20,131 bases of DNA from Eubacteriales bacterium (GTDB lineage Bacteria; Bacillota_A; Clostridia; Christensenellales; Aristaeellaceae). A model generated the notes under the pieces. That model was not told the DNA's origin. It did not search any database and worked only from the letters and a program-made list of their open reading frames with translations. Both the position numbers and the translations under genes were made by a program. The DNA lies in assembly GCA_029974035.1 (NCBI GenBank), contig JARKQG010000055.1, positions 1-20,131 of the forward strand. Direction: 5' to 3'. Within the stretch, counting starts at the first letter, position 1, and each line of letters opens with the position of its first letter. Shown here one piece after another: positions 1 through 6,704 of the stretch.

Positions 1-2
1 CC

Positions 3-131
3 TTCCTGACCGCCGCGGTTCAAAACATGAAGAGGCTCGCCAGGCCCTTCTTCCTTCCGTTTTTCTTCCTCCCTCCAGCCTTCTTGCAAACAGCCACTCT
101 CCGGTCGTCCCGGAAAGTGGCCGTTTGTTGA
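3..131 (+). pseudogene. 3' end of a probable IS transposase (cut by window edge)
   Basis: The frame starting at base 3 is open from the window edge to a TGA at 129-131. It begins FLTAAVQNMKRLARPFF. A stretch of this form (LTAA-QN-KRLA) is the usual C-terminal end of DDE transposases of the IS1182/IS5-like group, where it closes the catalytic domain. The remaining tail (about 25 residues, rich in Phe, Pro and Leu) is not recognisable. No catalytic residue is inside the window, so the family call rests on about 15 residues. Whether the whole element is intact cannot be judged. An imperfect inverted repeat (87-127) covers its last codons. Confidence 0.45.
87..127. repeat. Imperfect 18-bp inverted repeat at the transposase tail
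   Basis: Bases 87-104 (CAAACAGCCACTCTCCGG) pair with 110-127 with two mismatches around a 5-base loop. No T-run follows on either strand, so it is not a canonical terminator. It may be a translation-blocking or end-associated hairpin of the insertion sequence. Confidence 0.5.
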
Positions 132-139
132 TGGTCTGA

Positions 140-169
140 GGGCCCGGCGCAAACGCGCCGGGCCCTTTT
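140..169 (+). terminator. Rho-independent terminator after the transposase tail
   Basis: A perfect 11-bp GC stem (GGGCCCGGCGC at 140-150, its complement at 155-165) with the 4-base loop AAAC is followed by TTTT at 166-169. The T-run lies on the plus-strand side, so it ends the transcript of the gene stopping at 131. Confidence 0.75.
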
Positions 170-190
170 CATCGGAAAACCATTCAAATT

Positions 191-210
191 AAAGCCGGCC
201 TCCGCAGGCC
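191..210 (-). terminator. Weak terminator for the small membrane protein
   Basis: A short stem (197-201 with 206-210, loop 202-205) lies just past the stop codon of the minus-strand gene. On the minus strand it is followed by GGCTTTAATTT. The stem is only 5 bp and the T-run is interrupted, so it is a weak candidate. Confidence 0.3.
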
Positions 211-221
211 AAACGCCCCGG

Positions 222-584
222 TCAGGGGTTGCTGGTAAACATGGCGGTTCCCTTGGTCGCAAACAGGTAAACGCCCCAGCCCAGCATCACAACCAGAAGC
301 GCGATGATCATCGCGATCCGCGCGCGCCGCAGGCTTCGGCTCATCTGCTTTTCAAGGTAGTCCGGCAGAAATTTGGCGATGGCCAGCGCGATGATGAAGT
401 TGAGCGGAAGCATCGAGCCGTCGTCCTTGATGAAAAATAGCAGCGCGCCCGCCGCGAGACCCAGCGCCACGCCGCCGATGTTCTGATAGAGCGTCCACCG
501 CTCCTCGTCGATTCCGGCCGCCTTTTGCGCCAGGGGAGTCAATTCCTTCTCGTTCTCGTTGGCCTTGTTTTCGTCCGGCAACAA
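222..584 (-). CDS. Small membrane protein of unknown function
   Basis: I do not recognise this 120-residue protein. It has a charged N-terminus (about residues 1-33, many Glu and Lys) and three likely membrane segments: near residues 37-52 (GGVALGLAAGALLFFI), 60-74 (LPLNFIIALAIAKFL) and 89-109 (IAMIIALLVVMLGWGVYLFA). A basic stretch (MSRSLRRARIA) before the last segment fits the positive-inside rule. The start is a TTG, not an ATG. Two TTGs in a row (584 and 581) lie 5 and 8 bases after a clear GGGAGG, so the second may be the true start. It stands alone and points away from the epimerase gene. Coding status is supported by the ribosome site and membrane pattern; function is open. Confidence 0.7.
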   Translation of the reverse strand: MLPDENKANENEKELTPLAQKAAGIDEERWTLYQNIGGVALGLAAGALLFFIKDDGSMLPLNFIIALAIAKFLPDYLEKQMSRSLRRARIAMIIALLVVMLGWGVYLFATKGTAMFTSNP

Positions 585-783
585 TAAAACCTCCCATGCG
601 GCCTTTGCCGCGCGTTATGTGGCGATCGGATACGCCTTATCCGGGGAATGGGCCGCGATGCCCAGAAGCACCGGCAAACCGACGGCTTCCTTCGGGCGCG
701 CCCCGTCCGCGCGCGCTGAAAGCGATTCGGCGGGCGCAGTACGCGGCAGATCCACCGGACGTATTCGACGCCGGAGGGGGTTT

Positions 784-819
784 CACCTGCCGGATTGCCG
801 GCGGCGCCGGGTGTTTTTT
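784..819 (+). terminator. Terminator-like hairpin without an upstream gene
   Basis: CACC (784-787) pairs with GGTG (810-813) and an inner GCCGG/CCGGC stem (789-793 with 798-802) sits inside. Six T follow at 814-819. It has the form of a plus-strand intrinsic terminator, but no plus-strand gene ends before it in this gap. Confidence 0.4.
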
Positions 820-979
820 GATGGAAAAAGTTGTTTTTGCCGTCTGAAGGCCGGGGCCATGCCGCGTAGAGCGGACATCAAGGTGATCCAGCGCGAACAC
901 CGCCCTCAGCCCGCGCTCCGCGCAAGCGCGCGGCGTGATGGGCTGCCGGCCGGCGACTTCCGATCGGAAATCCCATGGC

Positions 980-1007
980 TTGCAATGGTGCCGCGGCGTG
1001 GTATAAT
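980..1007 (+). promoter_or_regulatory. Sigma-A-type promoter of the epimerase gene
   Basis: TTGCAA (980-985), a 16-base spacer and a perfect TATAAT (1002-1007) with an extended TGG just before the -10. Transcription should start near 1014, giving a leader of about 30 bases that carries GGGGAGGAAGG before the ATG at 1046. Confidence 0.75.
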
Positions 1008-1045
1008 GGCGTGGACGCCCACGGCGGCGGACAGGGGAGGAAGGT

Positions 1046-1870
1046 ATGAACAGAATCGAGCTTCGGGACGGGGCGCTGACGGCCCTCGTCTATCCGGATT
1101 ACGGCGGCATGGCGGGTAGGCTGATCCTGGATGGCGTCGAGGTGCTGCACCTTGACGAGGCGCGGCTGCCGGAAGGCGCGGTGCTGGCCGGCGGCATTCC
1201 GGTGCTGTTTCCCTTTCCCGGGCGCACCCGGGAGGATCGGTACGAACTGGACGGCAGAGCCTACCGCATGCCCTTTCACGGCCTGGTGCGGGATTCGGCC
1301 TTTGGCGTGGAGAAAGCCGCTTCCGACAGCGTGACGCTGGTCCGCACCGGCTGCAGAGAGTGGCTGCGGGACTGCTATCCCTTTGACTTTGAACTGCGGC
1401 TCACCTACGCGCTGGCGGGCGGCGCGCTGCGCCTGACCGCGCAAATCAGAAACAAAAGCGATCGGCCGATGCCACACGCCTTTGGCTGGCATCCATATTT
1501 TACCACCACGGACAAGCGCCGCGCGCGCCTCACGGTCGGCATGGCCCGCTGCGAGCGCTGGAGCGGGGCGGAAATGACCGCCGTCTCGCCGGACGCGATC
1601 GACCTGACCGACCCCACGGATTACGTATGCCAAGGACGCACGGGGGAAGCTGCGGAAATCCTGTCGCCGGCGGACGGGTATGGCGCGCGCATCATCGCCC
1701 CGGCGCCCTTTGGCGTGCTGGTTGTCTGCGCAAAATTTCCCGGCACCACCTGCGTCGAGCCCTGGATGGGTCTTCCGGGCGCCATCAACACCCGGGAGAA
1801 CCTCGAGTGGGTTGCGGCTGGGGAGGAGGCGCGCTACGACTGTCGCATTGAGCCGTACCTGCTGGGCTGA
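1046..1870 (+). CDS. Aldose 1-epimerase family protein
   Basis: This 274-residue protein belongs to the galactose mutarotase-like fold. Members interconvert alpha and beta anomers of aldoses or hexose-6-phosphates in the cytoplasm. Diagnostic parts are the FPFPGR segment (residues 55-60), FHGL with His79, GWHPYF with the likely catalytic His149, and CVEPW with the likely catalytic Glu238. The length is normal for the short (YeaD/LacX-like) branch. There is no signal peptide. The start is set by GGGGAGGAAGG 3-10 bases upstream and by the family-typical N-terminus. It has its own promoter and no close partner, so the sugar substrate cannot be inferred from context. The family assignment is firm; the choice between free-sugar and phosphosugar substrate is not. 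Confidence 0.9.
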   Translation: MNRIELRDGALTALVYPDYGGMAGRLILDGVEVLHLDEARLPEGAVLAGGIPVLFPFPGRTREDRYELDGRAYRMPFHGLVRDSAFGVEKAASDSVTLVRTGCREWLRDCYPFDFELRLTYALAGGALRLTAQIRNKSDRPMPHAFGWHPYFTTTDKRRARLTVGMARCERWSGAEMTAVSPDAIDLTDPTDYVCQGRTGEAAEILSPADGYGARIIAPAPFGVLVVCAKFPGTTCVEPWMGLPGAINTRENLEWVAAGEEARYDCRIEPYLLG

Positions 1871-1895
1871 GCGCGTTTCGCGGCGCAAAAAAACG

Positions 1896-1924
1896 TTGTT
1901 CTTTTCCGCGAATAATGGTATGAT
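1896..1924 (+). promoter_or_regulatory. Promoter of the molybdenum-cofactor cluster, predicts a leaderless mRNA
   Basis: TTGTTC (1896-1901), a 17-base spacer and TATGAT (1919-1924) with an extended TGG. The -10 ends 6 bases before the ATG at 1931, so the expected transcription start falls on the start codon itself. There is no Shine-Dalgarno sequence between promoter and ATG. Confidence 0.65.
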
Positions 1925-1930
1925 GGGTCC

Positions 1931-2956
1931 ATGAAGCGGATCGAGACGAAAAACGCGGTCGGACACGTTTTGTGCCATGACCTGACGCGCATCGTGCGCG
2001 GCGAAATGAAGGGCCCGCAGTTCAAAAAAGGGCACGTGGTGACCGAGTCGGACATCCCCATGCTGCTCTCGATGGGCAAGGATCACCTCTACGTGTGGTC
2101 CCTCGAGGAGGGCATGCTGCACGAGAACGACGCCGCCGCCCGGTTGGCGAGGGTCCTAATCGGGGCGGGCATGCGCATGTCCGAACCCTCGGAGGGGAAG
2201 ATCGAGCTGTTCGCGCTCCACGACGGGCTCTTTCGCGTGGACGCGGAGCGGCTTTTCCATCTCAACTCCATCGAGGGCCTGATGGCCGCCACGCGGCACG
2301 ACTGCTATCCGGTGCGCGCGGGCGACAAGCTGTGCGGCACGCGGGTGATCCCGCTGGTCATTGAGGAAGAGAAGATTCTGGAAGCAGAGCGCGCCGCCGG
2401 CGATGCACCGATCCTCTCGCTGCTGCCTTACCGGCCCATGAAGGCGGGCATTGTGACCACCGGAAACGAGGTGTTCTACGGCCGCATCCGGGATACTTTT
2501 ACCCCTGTGGTGGTGGAAAAGCTCCGGGCCTACGGCATTGAGGCACACTTTTTTGAAAAGAGCGACGACCGGAAGGAGAATATCGTCCGGGCCATCGAGT
2601 CGGTGCGGGCGCGGGGCGCGGATCTGGTGATCTGCACCGGCGGCATGAGCGTCGATCCCGACGACATGACCCCTGCCGCCATCCGCATGAGCGGCGCGTC
2701 AATTGTCAGCTACGGCGCGCCGGTGCTGCCCGGCGCGATGTTCCTCGTGGGCTATTACGACGACGGCGTGCCCGCGCTGGGCCTGCCCGCCTGCGTGATG
2801 TACGCCGCCGCCACGGTCTTTGACATCATCCTGCCCCGCGTCGCGGCCGGTGTCCGGATCGAAAAGGCGGACATCGCGCATCTGGGGCCGGGCGGCCTTT
2901 GCCTCGGCTGCAAGGTCTGCCGCTATCCGGACTGCAGCTTTGGAAAATTCGCCTGA
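1931..2956 (+). CDS. Molybdopterin-binding protein with Cys-rich C-terminus
   Basis: This 341-residue protein has a MoaB/MoeA-type molybdopterin-binding fold in its second half: TGNE (177-180) and the TGGMSVDPDD segment (236-245) match the pterin-phosphate binding loops. The N-terminal half (KNAVGHVLCHDLT) is typical of a clostridial branch found beside molybdenum hydroxylase genes. The last 20 residues hold four cysteines (C324, C327, C330, C335) in a CLGCKVCRYPDC pattern that could bind a metal or iron-sulfur cluster. It heads the cofactor cluster and ends 13 bases before the next gene. It is not a full MoeA. A role in handling or inserting a finished cofactor is an inference. The start at 1931 is supported by N-terminal conservation, though no ribosome site precedes it. 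Confidence 0.85.
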   Translation: MKRIETKNAVGHVLCHDLTRIVRGEMKGPQFKKGHVVTESDIPMLLSMGKDHLYVWSLEEGMLHENDAAARLARVLIGAGMRMSEPSEGKIELFALHDGLFRVDAERLFHLNSIEGLMAATRHDCYPVRAGDKLCGTRVIPLVIEEEKILEAERAAGDAPILSLLPYRPMKAGIVTTGNEVFYGRIRDTFTPVVVEKLRAYGIEAHFFEKSDDRKENIVRAIESVRARGADLVICTGGMSVDPDDMTPAAIRMSGASIVSYGAPVLPGAMFLVGYYDDGVPALGLPACVMYAAATVFDIILPRVAAGVRIEKADIAHLGPGGLCLGCKVCRYPDCSFGKFA

Positions 2957-2969
2957 GGGGGGCGCCGCC

Positions 2970-3455
2970 ATGTTTACGGCCATCGTTGTCACCGTCAGCG
3001 ACCGATCCTTCCGGGGCGAGCGGGCGGACGCGTCCGGCCCCGCCGTCCGGGACATGCTGGAGGGCGCGGGGTTCCGGGTAGCGCGCCTCGTATTGGCGCC
3101 GGATGAGCGCGCGGAGATTGAGCGCGTGCTGATCCAAAGCGCGGCGGCGGCCGATTTGGTCGTCACCACCGGCGGCACCGGCTTTTCCCCCCGGGACGTG
3201 ACCCCCGAGGCGACGGCGGCGGTATGCCAGCGCATGGCACCCGGCATTGCCGAGGCGATGCGGCGTTACAGCCTTCGGATTACCCCCCTCGCGGCGCTTT
3301 CCCGCGCGGCGGCGGGCATCCGGGGGCAGAGCCTGATTGTCAACCTGCCCGGCAGCCCCCGCGCCGCCCGGGAAAACCTGGAGGCGGTGATCGGCGCGCT
3401 GCCCCATGGCATCGAAATGCTGCGCGGCGGCGACCACCCCCAAGCGCCGCGCTGA
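2970..3455 (+). CDS. MogA/MoaB family molybdenum cofactor protein
   Basis: A 161-residue single-domain MoCF protein. In this family MogA adenylylates molybdopterin before metal insertion; MoaB paralogs are close in sequence. Key motifs are TVSDRS (8-13), TTGGTG (66-71), DVTPE (76-80) and NLPGSP (125-130), all in the normal order. The open frame extends upstream to 2820 but the true start is the ATG at 2970: the protein then begins directly at the family N-terminus, and a GAGGGGGG site overlaps the stop codon of the previous gene. It is the second gene of the cluster. MogA versus MoaB cannot be decided from sequence alone. Confidence 0.88.
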   Translation: MFTAIVVTVSDRSFRGERADASGPAVRDMLEGAGFRVARLVLAPDERAEIERVLIQSAAAADLVVTTGGTGFSPRDVTPEATAAVCQRMAPGIAEAMRRYSLRITPLAALSRAAAGIRGQSLIVNLPGSPRAARENLEAVIGALPHGIEMLRGGDHPQAPR

Positions 3456-3479
3456 AGCGGCGGGGCTTCGGAGGACCAA

Positions 3480-4418
3480 ATGCTGGATACCCATGGGCGT
3501 TCCATTCAATACCTGCGGCTGTCGGTGACGGGCGCGTGCGATTACCGCTGCGCCTACTGCATGCCGGAGGGGCCGGGCGCGGACGCAAAGGATGCGCTGA
3601 GCGCTGCGGAACTGATCGAAATTGCGCGGCAGGCGGCGGCGCTCGGCGTCACAAAGGTGCGCTTGACGGGTGGCGAGCCGCTGGTCCGGGGCGACATCCT
3701 CGGCATATACCGGGGGATTGCCGCCATCGACGGCATTGGCGCGCTGTGTCTGACCACCAACGCCTCGCGCCTCGCGCCCCTCGCGCAAGATTTGAAGGCG
3801 GCGGGGGTGGACGGTGTGAACCTCTCCGTCGACAGCCTGAGGCCGGAGCGATACCGCGCGATCACCCGGTGCGGCCGTCTGGAGGACGCGCTGGACGGGC
3901 TTTGTGCCGCCCTGGACGCCGGGTTTGACCGCGTAAAGGTCAACATGGTGCTGATGGGCGGCGTGAACGACGACGAGATTGAAGATTTTGTGGCGCTGAC
4001 CCGGAACCGCCCGATCGACGTGCGCTTTATCGAGCTGATGCCCATCGGCCCCAGCGCCGCCTGGCCCCGCGAGCGGTTTCTGCCGGCGGAGGCGGTGCTT
4101 AAGCGCTGCCCGGGCCTGGTGCCCGAAGGGCGCTCAGGGGTTTCAGAGCGGTACCGGATGCCGGGATACGCGGGCCGGGTGGGGCTGATCCGCCCCATCA
4201 CCGGCTGCTTCTGCGCGGAATGCGACCGCATCCGCGTGACTGCCGACGGCATGCTCAAGCCCTGCCTGCACGCGGCCCGGGAAATTCCGCTGAAGGGGCT
4301 GACGGGCGGGGCGCTGCGCGATGCGATCGCGCGGGGGATTTATGAAAAACCCCGCGCCCACGCGCTGGGCGAGGGCGCGAGCCGGTCCGCACGCCCGATG
4401 AACGCGATCGGGGGATGA
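3480..4418 (+). CDS. moaA: GTP 3',8-cyclase MoaA (radical SAM)
   Basis: MoaA carries out the first step of molybdopterin synthesis, converting GTP to 3',8-cyclo-GTP, using two 4Fe-4S clusters. The N-terminal radical SAM cluster is C20-x3-C24-x2-C27 (CDYRCAYC) and the GGEP motif is at 64-67. The C-terminal substrate-binding cluster is C245, C248 and C262 ([20 protein letters not shown]). The conserved C-terminal Gly-Gly that MoaA needs for activity is present as the last two residues. At 312 residues it is slightly shorter than many homologues but has all motifs. GGAGG sits 5 bases before the ATG. Its end overlaps moaC by 4 bases (ATGA), which points to translational coupling. Confidence 0.96.
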   Translation: MLDTHGRSIQYLRLSVTGACDYRCAYCMPEGPGADAKDALSAAELIEIARQAAALGVTKVRLTGGEPLVRGDILGIYRGIAAIDGIGALCLTTNASRLAPLAQDLKAAGVDGVNLSVDSLRPERYRAITRCGRLEDALDGLCAALDAGFDRVKVNMVLMGGVNDDEIEDFVALTRNRPIDVRFIELMPIGPSAAWPRERFLPAEAVLKRCPGLVPEGRSGVSERYRMPGYAGRVGLIRPITGCFCAECDRIRVTADGMLKPCLHAAREIPLKGLTGGALRDAIARGIYEKPRAHALGEGASRSARPMNAIGG

Positions 4419-4909
4419 ACGTGGAAAAGGAACTGACGCACATCGGCGCCCAGGGGCGCGCGCGCATGGTGGACGTGACGAGTAAGGCTCCCACGCTGCG
4501 GGAAGCGACGGCGGAGGGCTGCATCCTGATGAAGGCGGATACGCTGCGGCGCATCCTGTCGGGGGGCGTCGCCAAGGGGGATGTGCTGGCGGTGGCGCAG
4601 GTGGCGGGCATTATGGCCGCCAAGCGCACCCACGAACTGATCCCCATGTGCCACCCGCTGATGCTGACCGGCGCGGACATCGCCTTTGAGCCGATGGAGG
4701 ATCCGCCGGGCCTTTATATTCGCGCCACGGTGCGCGTCAGAGGCGAAACCGGCGTCGAGATGGAAGCGCTGACGGCTGTGTCCGTCGCGGCGCTGACCGT
4801 CTACGACATGGCCAAGGCCATTGAAAAGGGTATGACCGTCACGAACGTGCGCCTTGTGAAAAAATCCGGCGGAAAGAGCGGCGATTATCTACGAACGGAA
4901 ATGAAGTAA
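4415..4909 (+). CDS. moaC: Cyclic pyranopterin monophosphate synthase MoaC
   Basis: MoaC converts the MoaA product to cyclic pyranopterin monophosphate. The 164-residue protein shows the full family signature: MVDVTSK near the N-terminus, [20 protein letters not shown] (54-73), MCHPL (78-82), [20 protein letters not shown] (113-132) and KSGGKSGDY at the end. Likely catalytic residues are Lys54, Asp131 and Lys134. Its ATG overlaps the moaA stop and its TAA overlaps the start of the MOSC gene by one base (TAATG), so the three are clearly one translated unit. Ribosome binding ahead of the ATG is weak (GGGGG), as expected for coupled translation. Confidence 0.96.
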   Translation: MNVEKELTHIGAQGRARMVDVTSKAPTLREATAEGCILMKADTLRRILSGGVAKGDVLAVAQVAGIMAAKRTHELIPMCHPLMLTGADIAFEPMEDPPGLYIRATVRVRGETGVEMEALTAVSVAALTVYDMAKAIEKGMTVTNVRLVKKSGGKSGDYLRTEMK

Positions 4910-5355
4910 TGGCTCGGGTTGTATCGGTCAACATCAGCGAAGCAAAGGGCGTGCCCAAGCGCGAGGTTCCGGAAATACGGCTCGTCGTGGGCCTCGGGGT
5001 GGAGGGCGACGCCCACGCCGGTTCCTGGCACCGGCAGGTGAGCCTTTTGGCGGAGGAGAGCGTCGACCGGATGCGCGCGCTGGGCCTGGGCAATCTGGCC
5101 TACGGCGCCTTTGGCGAAAACATTGACACCGTCGGCCTCGACCTGTGCCATCTGCCGGTGGGTTCGGTGCTTCGCATCGGCGGCGCGGCGCTGGCGGTCA
5201 CCCAGATCGGCAAAACGTGCCACGGCGACGGCTGCGCCATCAAAAGCGCCACCAGCCAGTGCGTCATGCCCACGGACGGCGTGTTTGCCGTGGTCATTTG
5301 CGGCGGAATCGTCCGGGCGGGAGACGAAGTGGTTCTCGATCCGGTCCGGGGCTGA
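4909..5355 (+). CDS. MOSC domain protein
   Basis: A 148-residue stand-alone MOSC (molybdenum cofactor sulfurase C-terminal) domain. It shows VSLLAEES (44-51), FGENIDTVGLDL (68-79), IGKTC with the conserved Cys104, and VMPTDGVFAVV (119-129). Such proteins are thought to bind the cofactor and take part in sulfur delivery or cofactor modification for hydroxylases of the xanthine dehydrogenase type. It is the last gene of the cluster, coupled to moaC by a one-base overlap and followed by a terminator. The fused cysteine desulfurase domain of eukaryotic sulfurases is absent, which is normal in bacteria. Confidence 0.9.
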   Translation: MARVVSVNISEAKGVPKREVPEIRLVVGLGVEGDAHAGSWHRQVSLLAEESVDRMRALGLGNLAYGAFGENIDTVGLDLCHLPVGSVLRIGGAALAVTQIGKTCHGDGCAIKSATSQCVMPTDGVFAVVICGGIVRAGDEVVLDPVRG

Positions 5356-5378
5356 CCCGGCTTTGGACCCCGATTTCG

Positions 5379-5408
5379 CGGGCGCTTCTTGCGGCGCCCG
5401 TGCTTTTT
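5379..5408 (+). terminator. Terminator of the molybdenum-cofactor cluster
   Basis: A 7-bp GC stem (CGGGCGC at 5379-5385 with GCGCCCG at 5394-5400) and an 8-base loop, followed by TGCTTTTT with five T at 5404-5408. It lies 24 bases after the MOSC stop codon. Confidence 0.7.
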
Positions 5409-5441
5409 GTGCCCGCGGGGCCGCAGCCTCCGCTGAAAACC

Positions 5442-5472
5442 ACAAAAAATTTGCAAATTATTAATTTTTTGT
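5442..5472. repeat. AT-rich perfect inverted repeat upstream of the importer promoter
   Basis: ACAAAAAATT (5442-5451) is the perfect complement of 5463-5472, with an 11-base AT-rich loop. It ends 8 bases before the -35 box and stands out sharply from the GC-rich surroundings. It may be a repressor or activator operator, or an UP-element-like sequence. Confidence 0.55.
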
Positions 5473-5480
5473 AGAGGTCT

Positions 5481-5507
5481 TTGCATCGGGCACTGGTATG
5501 GTATAAT
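5481..5507 (+). promoter_or_regulatory. Promoter of the ABC importer operon
   Basis: TTGCAT (5481-5486) and a perfect TATAAT (5502-5507) with extended TGG. The spacer is 15 bases, or 16 if TTTGCA at 5480 is used, so it is slightly short and may rely on the extended -10 or an activator. The predicted start is near 5514. Confidence 0.65.
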
Positions 5508-5513
5508 GACAAC

Positions 5514-5711
5514 AAAAACACATCGTACACTCCTTTCGGTGGCAAGGGCGCCCTGAAATCAAACCACAGAACAAAACAGACGGAATTTTTGCGCGCGGTG
5601 CGCATTCGCGGCCCGGACGGTCGGGCGCGCGAGCGGCAGGCCCTACCATCGTTTCAAGAGGAGTCGTTTTCTGACTGCCTTGAAAAATATACTCCGAAGG
5701 AGAAGGGAAAC
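5514..5711 (+). promoter_or_regulatory. Long structured 5' leader of the importer operon
   Basis: About 198 bases separate the predicted transcription start from the ATG at 5712. Three hairpins can be drawn. GCCCG/CGGGC pairs 5611-5615 with 5622-5626. TTTCAAG/CTTGAAA pairs 5652-5658 with 5679-5685, with an inner AGTC/GACT stem. A tiny CTCC-GAA-GGAG hairpin at 5692-5702 could hide the ribosome site. It does not match the purine, xanthine or other riboswitch cores I know by sequence. No leader peptide with a good ribosome site was seen. Confidence 0.4.
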
Positions 5712-6683
5712 ATGAAAAAAAGCATGAGGTTTGTGGCTCTGGTTCTTTCGATTCTGCTGACGCTGGGCCTTGCGGCCGGCGCGGGCGCCGAATCGGACAA
5801 GAAGGTCAGGGTCGCGCTGATTCTCGAGGGCGCGATTTCCGACATGAGCTGGAACGCGACCGCCTACAACGGCCTGATGAAGATTGAGGCGCTGGGCGCG
5901 GAGGTCAAGTACATCGAGAATACGCCCGCCTCCTCCGTGGCCGACGCCATCCGCACCTTCGGTGACGAGGGCTACGATGTGATCTTCCTGGCCACCAGCA
6001 GCTTCGCCGACGCCGGCGCCGCCACCGCCAAGGAATATCCGGAAACCCAGTTCTTCTTCATCAATTCCAGCGTGGTGGACACCAATTGCGCCTCCTTTGT
6101 CATCCAGGACGCGGAGCAGGGCTTCCTGATGGGCGCGCTGAGCGCGCTGCTCACCCAGTCCAAAACCGTGGGCTTCATCGGCGGCCTTGAGATCCAGCCC
6201 ATCAAAAATGGCGGCCAGGGCTTTGCGCAGGGCGTCGCCTACGTCGATCCTGAGATCAAGATCCTCTCCCAGAACACCGGCAGTATGGACGATGTCAACG
6301 CCGCCAAGGAACTGGCCAAGTCCTTCATCGGCCAGGGTGCGGACGTGCTGTCCCCGATGGCCAACCAGGCCTCGCTGGGCGTGATGGAAGCGGCCCAGGA
6401 GAGCGGCGCCTGCAAGGCGATTGGCTCCGGCCTCAACCAGGAGACCGTCGCGCCCGACGCCGCGGTTACGGCCGTGGTCAAGGACACCTCCATCGCCTAT
6501 GAGGCGGCCTACAAGGCCTATCTGGCCGGCGAAATCCCCAACGAGCCCATCAAGATGGGCGCCGCCCAGGGCGTCATCTACATCGGCGATTACTACACCG
6601 AAGTTTCCGACGATGTGAAGGCCGGGATCAACGAAATCTACGCCAAGCTGGCGGCCGGCGAAATTACCATTACGCTGGAATAA
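5712..6683 (+). CDS. BMP family ABC transporter substrate-binding protein
   Basis: A 323-residue extracytoplasmic binding protein of the Basic Membrane Protein/PnrA family; characterised members bind purine nucleosides. Typical parts are GAISDMSWNATAYNGL near the mature N-terminus, the YDVIFLATSSF strand, FLMGALSALLTQSKTVGFIGG and GQGADVLSPMANQAS. The N-terminus is a clear signal peptide (MKKSMRF, a hydrophobic stretch, then AGAGAE). There is no lipobox cysteine; the cleavage region reads LGLAAGAGAES, so processing by signal peptidase I is predicted. That is unusual for a Gram-positive importer. The open frame runs further upstream, but AAGGAGAAGGG before 5712 and the signal peptide fix the start. 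The permease and ATPase genes follow directly. B. subtilis NupN (YufN) is the nearest named relative; the substrate is inferred. Confidence 0.92.
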   Translation: MKKSMRFVALVLSILLTLGLAAGAGAESDKKVRVALILEGAISDMSWNATAYNGLMKIEALGAEVKYIENTPASSVADAIRTFGDEGYDVIFLATSSFADAGAATAKEYPETQFFFINSSVVDTNCASFVIQDAEQGFLMGALSALLTQSKTVGFIGGLEIQPIKNGGQGFAQGVAYVDPEIKILSQNTGSMDDVNAAKELAKSFIGQGADVLSPMANQASLGVMEAAQESGACKAIGSGLNQETVAPDAAVTAVVKDTSIAYEAAYKAYLAGEIPNEPIKMGAAQGVIYIGDYYTEVSDDVKAGINEIYAKLAAGEITITLE

Positions 6684-6704
6684 GCCCGCGGCACTTCAAA
6701 CCGT

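Larger units (their letters stand above)
585..1045. other. Intergenic region, 460 bp, no convincing gene
   Basis: This gap separates the divergent membrane-protein and epimerase genes. Open frames here on both strands (for example 596-847 plus and 637-900 minus) have low-complexity, Arg/Pro/Ala-rich products and no ribosome site, so I treat them as GC-rich chance frames. It holds a terminator-like hairpin (784-819) and the epimerase promoter (980-1007). Confidence 0.6.

Noticed and set aside
596..900. Small open frames on both strands of the 585-1045 gap
   Set aside because: No ribosome sites, biased Arg/Pro/Ala composition and mutual overlap; no sign of real coding.
1871..1930. Molybdenum-cofactor riboswitch before the cofactor cluster
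   Set aside because: Only 60 bases separate the genes and the promoter ends 6 bases before the start, leaving no room for a leader RNA.
878..2122. 414-codon open frame on the minus strand opposite the epimerase gene
   Set aside because: Its product is His/Arg/Ala-rich without any family motif, and it is antisense to a clear enzyme gene. GC-rich codon use keeps such antisense frames open.
5514..5711. Known purine riboswitch in the importer leader
   Set aside because: The conserved joining sequences of the guanine/adenine class are not present.
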